DNA of 64,000 bases from Panorpa germanica (lineage: Eukaryota > Arthropoda > Insecta > Mecoptera > Panorpidae). Shown here in pieces: positions 45,494 to 56,700 of the stretch (positions are counted from its first letter, which is position 1; every line of letters starts with the position of its first letter). The position numbers and the translations under genes are program-made. The DNA lies in assembly GCA_963678705.1 (NCBI GenBank), contig OY783205.1, positions 10,540,001 through 10,604,000 of the forward strand, given 5' to 3'. Under the pieces are notes generated by a model. It did not search any database, was not told the DNA's origin, and saw nothing but the letters and a program-made list of their open reading frames with translations.

Positions 45494-46194
45494 AGTCTGG
45501 CGGACTGCTGTGCTCTTGCCGAGAGGGTACGTTTGATTTTAGCACGTGTTGCATTTTGTTGTAGCGTGGGTGAATGTAAATTATAAAATTTTAAAAACGT
45601 GTTTTAGTCACGTTTTAGAAAATTAGTCACGAGAGTTAACACTTTGTTAAAAATTTTGTAACGTGGGTTTAAACTTTATCACTGTATCACGAGGTTTAAA
45701 ACTTTGGCACGTGGATTAACACTTTGTAACGTGCGTTTACACTTGATCACGTCGGGGTCACCAATGTAGTTATCTTACACTACTATATTTATTAAAACAA
45801 ATCATGTGTGTTCTTAACAGAATGTAAAGTTAATATTATTTATTTAATGAAATGAATAATTATAACAAGTGCGATACAAAACTTATAGTTGTAAGTTTGA
45901 AATGTGTCGTTGTAATATGTAGAGTCCGTACTGGTCGCGAGTCGCCGTAATAATGAACGATTATACAGTTCTTAGTTATGTCGTCTATTCGCCTGTAGAG
46001 ACGTCACGGATGGCGCTGGGCCGCCACATAACATTATTGTGTCAGATTTTATTGTTGTTATGTCGTTATCAAAATATTTTGTTTGATTGTAAGTATAAAA
46101 AAATTGTTGTATTTTGTGTAAAATATTTGTAAAATAGTCTGTAACTGTTTTTATTATATAATTATCTACATAAAACATTTAAATGAAATAACCG

Positions 46195-46554
46195 ATGCCT
46201 TTATTCATAGAAAATGAAAATAATGAGGATGATCTACAATTAAATAAGAAAATAATAATACTCAACTCCGAAAAAGAGCATAAACTTAAAGAACTGGAGC
46301 AGAGCGAAATATTAATTAATATACAAATTGAGATATTACAATTGGAGAAAAGAGTAAATTGCAACAAAACAATAAACAAGATGAAGAAACAAATTAAAGT
46401 AGTAGAATTAAAAAAAATGTTAAAGGAACTACAAAAATATATACAATTTTTTTTAAATTTATTTTTAAGTTTTCACCTATTTGAATTGAGTATATGTATA
46501 CCAAAAAAAAATATCAATGTTTATATTATATTAATACATATGTTTTATTTGTAA
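46195..46554 (+). pseudogene. C-terminal coiled part of the Harbinger 1 Myb/SANT-like protein
   Basis: The frame reads a Glu/Lys-rich coiled coil (KELEQSEILINIQIEILQLE). It matches a minus-strand frame of Harbinger 2 near 55900-56060. The DNA-binding N-terminus has been separated or lost by the insertion of elements B and C. Such proteins assist the transposase in binding and nuclear import. Confidence 0.55.
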
Positions 46555-46559
46555 CAATC

Positions 46560-47020
46560 AATAATTACATCATTATCTGAAATAGGATTATATAACAGAG
46601 TCTCTAATTGTACTTTGTCCAGCTATTCGATGCGGGTAATCTTCTACTTTTTGTATTTCGTTATGAAGATTTGAATAAACAAACTCCTCATCTTCATCAA
46701 TTGCAATATAGTGCAGCACAGGAGATTCCACAATAATACTCATTGATGTTTTCAGTTGGCATCTAAGTCCTATCGCAAGGCATGGTAATCTTCTCTTCTA
46801 AATTCCAAAAGTGCGTTTAATTAAATTTCTTGTTCTAATATGAGCTTCGTTGTATTGTTCTGTGCTTCTGTTTGCGTTGTTAATGTTGAAATTAATAAAT
46901 ACTTTCTTAAAAGGTATCCAGAATCTCCCAATAAATAGTTCTGTCCAAAAGTGTCACCTTCTGGATTTAGTTTCAGTATAGATGCGTCAAATATAGTTGC
47001 ATCATGAGTGGACCCTGATC
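46560..47020 (-). pseudogene. HARBI1-like transposase C-terminal remnant, Harbinger 1
   Basis: The minus strand shows DATIFDASILKLNPEG, then GDSGYLLRKYLL, which carries the catalytic D of the DDE_Tnp_4 family. A broken stretch equivalent to the ARR.IE..FG region and MSIIVES-like sequence follow. Stops and frameshifts are frequent. Confidence 0.65.
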
Positions 47021-47649
47021 AACTAGCGTTGCAGGCACATTGGATATTAAATGAGAAAAACACTTTCATCTATATAGTTCATAGCGGCTTTCACCCTTGT
47101 ATTTTGATATTGGTACAATCTTACATTCTATTACTCGGGGAAACTAAACTTTTCAATAAATTCTACAGCTGCAAATTGAACTTTCTGAATTCTTATCATT
47201 GAATTTCCATTGCATTATTTCTATTCATAATTAAATTTTTGCGCATGGATACTTTTTTCTTGAACTATATAATTTCCTCGTCAGATGAATAGTTTAATAA
47301 TGAATCACTCGAATCACTGAATACTTGTATATTATACATTTTTTATATTTGTTTAATTTTAAATCAAAGAAATATGATTTTTTTAATCTTTTCAGGTTAT
47401 TTTCAATAGCTTAAAATAATATTTTTGACACTAAAAAAAATATGGCTGACTTAACTAGACGATTTGATAGTTATAGGACAGAATTCGTATAGTTAGACTT
47501 AACATAGTGTTTATCGTTGTGACGTCACTAACTATGTAAGCAGCAACCCGATTTAGTGCTAGGTATCTATGAAACCAGCAACCGGGCAAATATCTATCTA
47601 TTATAATGTTTGTAGTTGTTAAACTGTTCCACTGTTTATATGAAAAACC

Positions 47650-49200
47650 CATAAGAACGCGTGTTTATATATATATATATATATTTCTTGCACCTAGTGA
47701 GCGAAATCACACACTTGTAGCTGCTTAAACTCGTGAAATATTACGTTTTCAGTGTTAAAACCGTTACTTAATAATATAGAAATCATTATAACAAAAGAAA
47801 TAAATCATAATAGAAACAACAAAGCAGACAAAGGAATTTATTAATATTTATATCTTATTGTTTGTATTTTTTCATTGTCAAGTGAAGATGGAATTCTTAA
47901 TAAAATCGTGTGCCTACCGGATGGAATCCATACGTCATCAGTATGGCGCACGCCATAAATGAAGCTATGGAGTACATCAATAAAAAACACCATGAAATAT
48001 TCAACCCAAACCAAGGTGTCCAAATGCAGACAATGCTAGACCGCGACCATCTAACGGATAGACGCCGTTGCAATTCATTTAGTGATTTCTTATCACTTAC
48101 GAAAGTAATTGATAGAAATCAAGATGCCAAGGACAATGAAGGGAAATGGGATACCATCACCAGTAAGAGAAGACCAGCTTACAGCCCGGAATTAGAAAGA
48201 AATAAAAGCAGACAAAACTGAATGAATACTGGTTAAGCAAACCACCAGTGCCTACGTCAAATAGCTTCGCATGCCTTGATGGCGGTAAACAACAAGAAGA
48301 AAATGTTGATGTCAAAGAGAAGACGACCAAACCACCACCTATCTTTGTTGACAAAGTCAGCAACATCCAGCCTCTAATTAAATTACTTACCGAGAAGGCA
48401 AATGGTAATTATTAAATTAAGGTTCTACGCAATGAACAAGTAAAAATCCAACCTAAAACATCGGGCGCCTATAAAACAATCACCGAATAATTAGAACAGA
48501 AGAGAACAGAGTTCTATACATATAAACCAAAACAAGAACGAAACTTTAAAGTGGTATTGAAAAACACGCATCCATCTACTGACACTGAAGAAATAAAAAA
48601 CTCGTTGCTTGAACTTGGTCACACTGTTACCAACATCTGGAATATAAAACAAAGAGCCACAAATATTCCACTGCCAATTTATTATAGAAATTAAACCACA
48701 ACCAAATAACAAATTGATCTACGAAATTGATTATCAGATGCATTGCCGCATCAAATTTGAATAACCACGCCCCCAGCGCGAGATTCCTCAATGTGCCAAT
48801 TGTCAGCAATATGGGCACACAAAATCTTACTGTCATCGTAAACCTAAATGCATAAAATGCGCTGGGAAAGGTCGATTTGATAACGTCAAGTGTGTCTTTT
48901 GTCAAGGAAATCATCCCGCAAATTTTAAAGGTTGTAAAGTTTACAGAGACTTACAACAAATTAAATATCCACCATTAAGGAAAAAACAGCGTATAACAAG
49001 ATCTGCGGGTGGTTTGACCACAGACGGCATTAGCTACGTTGAAGCAGTTAAAAGTAGACAACAATCACAAGAACCCCTCCCATGTGAAAATTCTCTACCA
49101 ACAGGAACTGAACCAAACGACATGCATGAGTTAATGAATATGTTAAAGCAAATAATGCAACAAATGCTATGACAAACCTATATGACCGTTATGACAAAAA
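47650..49200 (+). pseudogene. Jockey-type LINE ORF1 (zinc-knuckle protein), degenerate
   Basis: A first frame (47910-48221) begins MPTGWNPYVISMAHAINEAM and continues in other frames. The central domain is FKVVLKNTHPSTDTEEIKNS ... TVTNIWNIKQR (48545-48660). Three CCHC knuckles follow (CANCQQYGHTKSYC, CIKCAGKGRFDNVKC, CVFCQGNHPANFKGC, 48790-48950) and then YVEAVK. It ends near 49172 with no ORF2 or poly(A). About four frame breaks occur. This is typical of Jockey ORF1. Confidence 0.7.
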
Positions 49201-49359
49201 ATATATATGTGTGCGAGTTTATTATTTCAATTTAAAAATAGAATTAAATATGAAATGTAATTACTAATTATTTTATTGGATTCAAATCATACACATTAAA
49301 AAGACGTCGCATTGCGACGGTGGTAAACTCTAGTGATCTTATATTCTTGTATGTTTGGT

Positions 49360-49720
49360 AGTGAATTTTATATGGTAGCTCGAAAACGGCTCCGTCAATA
49401 TTTTTAAAAATTGCCCATTTCGTAGAGAAAAAAATTCAAGACTTTTGACGTAATTTTGGAAAAACTGAGAAGAAGTTGCGCTTCTTTTTGCTGTAAATGA
49501 TAGAAAGGTAAAATTTTGCATGTGTATTACGCTATTGAATGCAAACATATTTCATAATTTAGAAATTTAAAATTTTATAAAAGGACCCTGAAAAAGTTAT
49601 GGGGCGCGGTAGAAAACTTTTGAGAAAGCTCAAATTTTGGATTTTGTAATAATTGAATATCATATTAAGAAAGAATAATCAAAATTTAATTTGGGGGCAA
49701 GGGGACGGTTTTTACCAAGA
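49360..49720 (+). repeat. Dispersed non-coding repeat, third copy
   Basis: This aligns with 1585-1945 and inversely with 2290-2690. It lies in the 3' flank of gene 2. It is followed to about 50750 by AT-rich flank DNA without a recognisable gene. Confidence 0.55.
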
Positions 49721-50753
49721 GTAAACATTGTGCTAAAAAGTTAAAAAATTTTATTTAGGCTAACTTTGGTACCCAATTTACAAATCGAAGAAAAAAATCA
49801 CAAGTTTTGAAAAAAGTTGGAAATTGAAAAAAAATATATTTTTTAGCCAGTTTATATGAAAAATTATTAGTTTTTATATATAGAACTAGAGTTTACTAGA
49901 CGTCTTTTTAGTGTGTCTGTTCATACACACTAAATTTGTCAACAATTGCCAACTCGATGAGGGAATGGCATTTACTTTAGCAGTAATCGAAATATTTTCT
50001 TATTTCACGGACTTATAGTAAAAGTTACTTACTTTTTACATAGCTTATTTAGTGAACTTTATATAAATACAATACACATTATCAATTTATTAAGCGTTGG
50101 TTATTTTTCAATCGTTTTTCAAAACCCTTCGTTGAACGCCATTACTCGCAACCTGCGTCTAATGGCGAATATTAGTTCCTTTTTTTTATATTTTAACCCA
50201 AATTCACCAAAACATGCTTTTTTATAATAAACCAAACATATTATTATTATTTTTATATTCGGACTAGAAAAATTACCTACAGATCAAGACGCCTAAGAAC
50301 TCTCACTTTGCTCTCACAATAATCACATAGATTGAGTGACCGCTATTACCCTAAAAATCAATAATGTTTTTTTTGATTGATCACTAAAAAGGTAAAGAAC
50401 TTTCGTGAAATCCAACAAGTCCATAGGATACGCTAATATGTGAGTAATAAGAGAGAGAGAATTTATAATGTCTAATCTGTGAAATGATGTAATGTAAAAT
50501 TAATGTAAGTAGATTGTAATGCCGTCAAGGCGAATACAATAAAGTACAAATACAATGCAGTAAATATGATAACGAAAAACGTAACGTTACGTAAAAAGTT
50601 ATGACACTGAATATTAAATTTATAAGTTTATTAGATGTATTGTATTTCACATTTATTCTTAGATTAATTTTATTTGATTACGAAATTAAAAAGACAAAAA
50701 CATTTTGTTATACATTTTTTCCTTTATTTGATATTTCTGTTGTATGAACCTAT

Positions 50754-53700
50754 TTATTCCAGTGGGCTACTTCCCTTTCTTATTCTCCTTCCACATTCCT
50801 CTTTATATCTCATTGTATCTTTTGGAGAGAGATAGACTTTCTTTAAATCGCTGTGATGGTGCGATACTATCATCCGTACATAAGAACACACTTTTTTGCT
50901 TTTACTTACAGTGAACAATGGGCTATTCTGAAGTTCAATGTTAGCTATGTTCGCACATAAACCTGGAACAAATGATAAGTAGACTGTAAGAACAGAAATC
51001 ATGAAAAAGGGAAACACTAGATATTAAAAAGAAGAAAGTAGTATTATGAGGAATGGTGATTCAGGAGGTGGGAAGAAATTGAGAAGTGTACAGGTTTTAT
51101 GTTTTTCATTTTATTTTAAGTGGGAACAGCAATTTCTTTATTGTTAAATGTTTTGTATATTATAAATAAGTCAATGTAATAAGTGATTGTTGTTGCGTAC
51201 TATAAGCCTTGATAAGCAAGTCTAATTTATTTAGATATTTAAGCAAGTAATTTAATTTGTGCACCAGCCATAAATCATTTATTTTATTTTTATTCTATTT
51301 TTATGGTATACTTTATTAGGATTTAAGCTATATAATAATTTACAATAAGTGATGTAAATCCATTAGAGAGTGTGTGTTATAAAAATTGTAAACCTTTTTT
51401 GACACCATGTTTCAATTATTTTAGTGGGGTACAATAACAATATTTATGACCATCTAATAGATTCTCTCTCCAACGGTTCAGACTATTACGTAAATACTTT
51501 TACTACAAGTGTTTGTGATATACACCGACATCCTGTTTCCCCTACTTAATGAATTGTCAACGGTCACTTGTTTCTTAAGTTTAACACACCCACACATCCT
51601 GTATTCCCCTTCCATTAATTTTAGTTACTTACTAGAACTTTACTAATTTATATTCACACAATTTGTTTTATTCTTTTGTTAAGTCTTGTACGAACAACAT
51701 CTAGTTAAGGTTTCACCTGTTTACATGTTTGCAGTTTGTTTTGAAGCAACAATCAACATTCTACTACTGTATACTCATAGTTTTAATAAACCAATTGATT
51801 AAACAAAAACATTCACGTGGACTCTTATATAAACATCAACCGTACATCATTGCAGTATTGCCAATCAGCGCAATATAATCAAGCATTTGTGCAAAATAGC
51901 CGCGGTAAACTAACCGTGGATCAAACAATTGTAAAGGCAGTCTATTTTAATTACCTGTAATAAAGATGTCATCCGGTGACATATAAGGTAGGGTCAATGC
52001 AATAGAATACAGTTTTCGTACCACGTCCATTGAAATAAGATATCCGGCTCCTATTAAAAATGGCGGATACGCTTTGTACGGATACATCTTTTTTGGAACA
52101 TACCTAAAGAGAAATGCAAACAATTTAGTTAATTGGCCAATGCTAACAAATTTATGTCCGTGTTAATAATCAATGTATCTATGATAATCATTAAAAGCAG
52201 AAAATACATTTGTTTTTTATACAGTGAAAAGTTACGTGTTAATCTGGCAGTCGCGGAATTGGATTATTATTTAAATTCCTAAGACAAAGTGACAATTGCT
52301 GCTATGGACTCAACTGTCTCTTAAATTATTAGCATGTTGATCATCTCGTGATAAATAGACAATAATGTTTGAGAATATTGTATACTACACTATCCGTTGG
52401 TAATTCAAGAAATAGTTACTGCCATGGTAGCAGCTATCACATCAACTGTCATCGTGTATTGGATACCTTTTCATTTTTTGGTTTCTATTTGGCTTCAATC
52501 CGAAAAAAATACGACCAACTAACATTTGTTTAGAGCTGTTCTTGTCTAGTTTGTTGATGAATTCAATCGCATTGTAAACATTGATGAAAACGTCATCATC
52601 AACCTTCATCACGTTCGGAACTGAAACAACAAAAGAAACGCGGTAAAAGAAGAGTTTCTTCAATTTGCCACCATTTGCTGCATTAACTGCATCTAATAAC
52701 TACATAATTCTAGCCCCTTAATGTGGCTAAGTCCTTCTCAAAATTAATCTAGCAGCGATAATTTGGCAAAAGTTCAATCGTCCTGTTTTTCCAAGTTTAA
52801 ATTAATCTAATTTTGATAATGATCAGCTACTGTCATAACAAAAGCCTCACACTTGAGTAGTAATTAGCGAAAATGATAAAGATAATTTAGATCAGTAATA
52901 AAAGCGTGTTTAGGTTTACAAAATTGATGAAGATAATTAAGAACAATGTTCCTAACTCATTTACCTTGTTGACAAGTCTTAAGAATCCACTTATAAGTGT
53001 ACATTGCTTTTATCGTAAGGTTCCTATACGTATCAAGAAATGGTTCCTGTAAAATATCCCCGTACGTTGTGCTCTCTTCATCAATTCTCATTTGCAGAGT
53101 CGCACGATTTCTGACATTTCCTGGCAATCCGAGTGAAAAGAAAACTCTTATTCTGCAATGAATATTCGCATTCCATATTAACACTCAACAACAAGAAAAT
53201 ACTCACTTTTAGCCTAAGACTGGGAGTTGTAGTGCCCATAGGAAATGTAGATTATCCACTTACTCTTCAAATTTATCGTATTATGTTGTAAATATGTATA
53301 TAAATTATATGCACTATATAAATATAAAATCATTATGATATATCAGACACCGGTAAATAGAAATATATACTCGTATTTTGTATAAATTTCATTGCTTGCA
53401 TATGAATGAAGTTTAATGTTTAAAATATCATTAATGAAACAAGATGAAAAAAGCATGAACAAGCAATTAAAAGCTTTAATGAAAAGCAACAACAAATAGA
53501 AATAATAATAAATAAAATAATGAAATCAGAACGACAGTTTACCACTCAATTAGAACGACTAAACAAACAAGATGAAATAAAATCTAAATTCAAACAATGA
53601 ATTTATTACATTAGAAGAAGAATAACATTCTTAACAATTGAAACATTTCATTCAGATATCTGCACACCGGAAGAATTAAGAAAAGGAATGGATTTAATAC

Positions 53701-56700
53701 AACATGACATTACAGATAAATGTGTAATTCCCCATTCAGACGTATTGAATAAACCAGAAAAATATAATCTGATGCATACCTTACTAATTATGAAATAAAA
53801 ATAATAATAAAAATGCCTTTAATAAGTTTTTTTTTTTTTTTTTTTTTATTTACAAGAATATTACAACTAAGCGTGGCTTATCTAGTAATTTATATATAAA
53901 AAGTTAAGTATAATTGTTCTGTTCTAGTCCACTGACTAGTTCCAAAATTTTAAAACGTGTGTGGTTTGTAGTAGCAGAATCACAGGGTCAAGTCTTCCGG
54001 CTTGATCCTCTTCAATCTGCGCAGACTCTCTCTGTTATTAAGCAGCTGCAGAATTTCTTCATTCTGGTGGTTCTGCAGTCGCAGTAGATGTTTGCTTGCT
54101 GCCTTCCTGACTTCTTCGTCTACGGTGGGCATCTTTAAATCACGGTGTAAATTGTCATTCCGTATGTACCAGGGCGAATTTGTAATGCTCCGTAGTACTT
54201 TGTTTTTCTTTAATAAGTAATTAAAAATATCAGTATTGCCACCTCTGTTGAGTTCCTATGAAACATAAAAATTAATCACATTTTCAATTGCTTTTCTCTT
54301 AGCAAGATTCCCGTTCTGCTTCACCTAAAACTACCATTTTATCATCTTCATACTTGCCTTCGTAATGTCCAACAAGTGTTTAGGTAATACAATGCATTCT
54401 GCTCCTGTATCTAGTTTCGACTGCTAACTTCACGTTACCAACTAGTATTTTTTCTGTCAGTTCTTCCTTTCTTAGGCACTAATAGCTTTTTTCTAACGCA
54501 TTCACTCTATTTTTTCGTTTAGTAACATATTTCTTCTTAGTTCTGCACATTTTAGCAAAATGTCCGTTTCTATTAGACTCAGTGCACGGTTTGTTAAAAG
54601 CTGGACATTCTCTGCGTTTATGGTTTGTATCATATCTTATCTTTTACAGTAAAATTCTCGTTTTGTTCTTTTTTGGAATTTTTTTTTTTTTCTATTTAGT
54701 CTATCTATTTGGAAGCTTGTTGTGTACCATACAACTGTTTACCTGTTTTTCAGATAGTTATCGCTTTTGTCAAATCTGGGTTCTATTCTGGCAATAACTT
54801 CTCCTTTACTTTATTAGATCTTATTCTGTTTTATTCTAAATTCTATCTTGTCTTTCAACATTTCGTCAAATAAAATTGCCGAATTCACATTTACTTGCTT
54901 TAGTTTTTATTCTGGTCAAAAAGTCTTTGATTTCTTCATCTTCATTTTGTTCTATCCTAAAAAAATGTATCTTTCAAAAACACAATTGTTTTTTCCAAAA
55001 TACAAAATGCAAAATACTCTTTATTCTTGTCTTTGATGATTTGAAAGTTATTTCTATCTGTTTCTAACTGTTGTAGATTTCGATCGGTATCAGTGGAATA
55101 CCATTGAAACTGTTGTAGCCATTTTCTACAGCTCGCAGATTTGTCCGAGTCAATTTATAGGTTAGCTGGTGGCTTTATTCTAGATATTGCATCATTCGCA
55201 GCCATTTTAACTTTCTCACTTATTTTCTTTTCTTTAACAATTTATTATCACTTCCGACACGACATGTAAAGTTGAGGTTTCTAATTAAAACATTAATTTA
55301 GGAATAAAGTAAACGGTATTCATTATTACATGAAATCTATACAAAATTGTGAATCATACGATTGTCATATTAGTTGTTTAACTCGACACTAGATGTCTAT
55401 ACTTTACGTACAGTATGAAAGAAATAAGCGGGGATGAGTATCCAATCAAGCTCTGACCACGTTACTCTTTACTCTGTTACAACAAACTATTATATAGTAA
55501 TATAATCATTAAAAATAACTTGAATTTAAAATAATAAAGTTGTTTTTTGTGTTAAGTACGATCCCCAAACTTAACTAGTGATTCATCTTCAGAAATTCAA
55601 TGGAACACACTTTTAGAATTTTGAGGAGAAGAGGGTTAAGATACCAAATGAAAACATCAATGGCCATTATTGTGGCATTTGCTGTGCTGCACAATATTGT
55701 CATTGATGAAGGTGAGAAGTCTGCTGATTAAAAACAGAAATTATAGAAATAGAAATCGTAGAAGATTACTCGCATCAAATTGTTGGACAAAGTACAATTA
55801 AAGACTCTGTTAAAGAATGCTATTTTAAATAATAATAATTTAATTTGTCTTGTTATAAGTTAAACATATGTTTTGATATTTATTTTGGATTTATATTAAG
55901 CTGAAATCTTAAGAATAAATTTAAAAATAATTACGTATATTTTTGTAGCTCCTTTAATTTTATTTTTAACTCTACTTCTGTTGCAATTTACTCTTTTCTT
56001 CTATTCTTATATTTCCATTTGATTTTAAACATTAATTCGCTCTGCTCTAGTTTTTGAAAATGATGTTTTTTTAGAATTTGGTGTCATTATTTTCTTATTT
56101 AATTATATTCATTATTTTTTCATTATTATTTGTTTTGTTTGAGGTAAAAGTGGACAGTTTGTGTTTGTAATTGATATTTCTAAATCAATGACTGGTGTTA
56201 AGGGCTTAGCTCTATCTCTAAAGGACAGCCTGCATAACGATATTCTTCAACATAATAATAAATTTGAGGTATTTCGCTGTATTTACTCTTATATGTTGCG
56301 CTTCCAGTTTTGCAACATTCTTGCTGAGGATTATAAGCAATATTCAATATTTAATATACTGTAGAAACTATAGTTACATTTCTATGAAAACCTAAATAAT
56401 AATTAATTTAAGTACAAGTCAATATTAAATCGTATTACTTACAGGATTGTCGTTTAATTTCTTTTTAGCGGATCCCCTTAATATGTTGTAGAGTTCCTTC
56501 AGTTGCTTGTTTGTAGGAACCCTTTAAACTGCTGATGCTATTACATCCCAACAGTTATCTTTTAGTTTATTTGTCTGAAATTATTATTAGCCATAAATTA
56601 AATTATTGGCCAACATAAGATCAGCAAGTTAATTATTATCAATTTCTGTAAAGTTTTGACTATGTTTCTCTATTTTGTTTGGCTATGTTACAAAACCTTC

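Larger units (their letters stand above)
44640..46028 (-). mobile_element. Miniature LTR element C (TRIM-like) carrying a minisatellite ORF
   Basis: Two 264-bp direct repeats (44640-44903, 45765-46028) flank 861 bp. Read on the minus strand the LTR runs TGTGGCGGC...AACTACA and is followed by TTGGTGACCCCGACGTG, a normal primer-site position and form. A purine tract AGGGGGTAGTGGA precedes the 3' LTR. No gag, protease or RT is present. The flanking bases taat and taac are an imperfect duplication. The internal region holds a repeat-rich ORF. Confidence 0.82.
40228..47587. mobile_element. PIF/Harbinger element 1, interrupted by LTR elements B and C
   Basis: The left end GCCCGGTTGC...CTGTTCATAGATATC (40228) and right end ...GGTATCTATGAAACCAGCAACCGGGC (to 47587) are inverted. 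The same terminal sequence recurs at 56930-57042. Remaining internal DNA carries a coiled Myb-associated ORF fragment (+) and a HARBI1-like transposase remnant (-), the usual two-gene layout. Net length without the LTR elements is about 1.8 kb, so it is internally deleted. The target duplication is not clear. Confidence 0.68.

Noticed and set aside
45054-45536. 160-codon plus-strand ORF over the minisatellite
   Set aside because: It is the reverse shadow of a 12-bp repeat that keeps both strands open; the element's PBS and PPT define the minus strand as coding.
56161-56364. Plus-strand ORF starting FVIDISKSM, reminiscent of a von Willebrand A domain
   Set aside because: The similarity is limited to a few residues, no further VWA motif follows, and it lies inside a Harbinger relic opposite the Myb-type gene.
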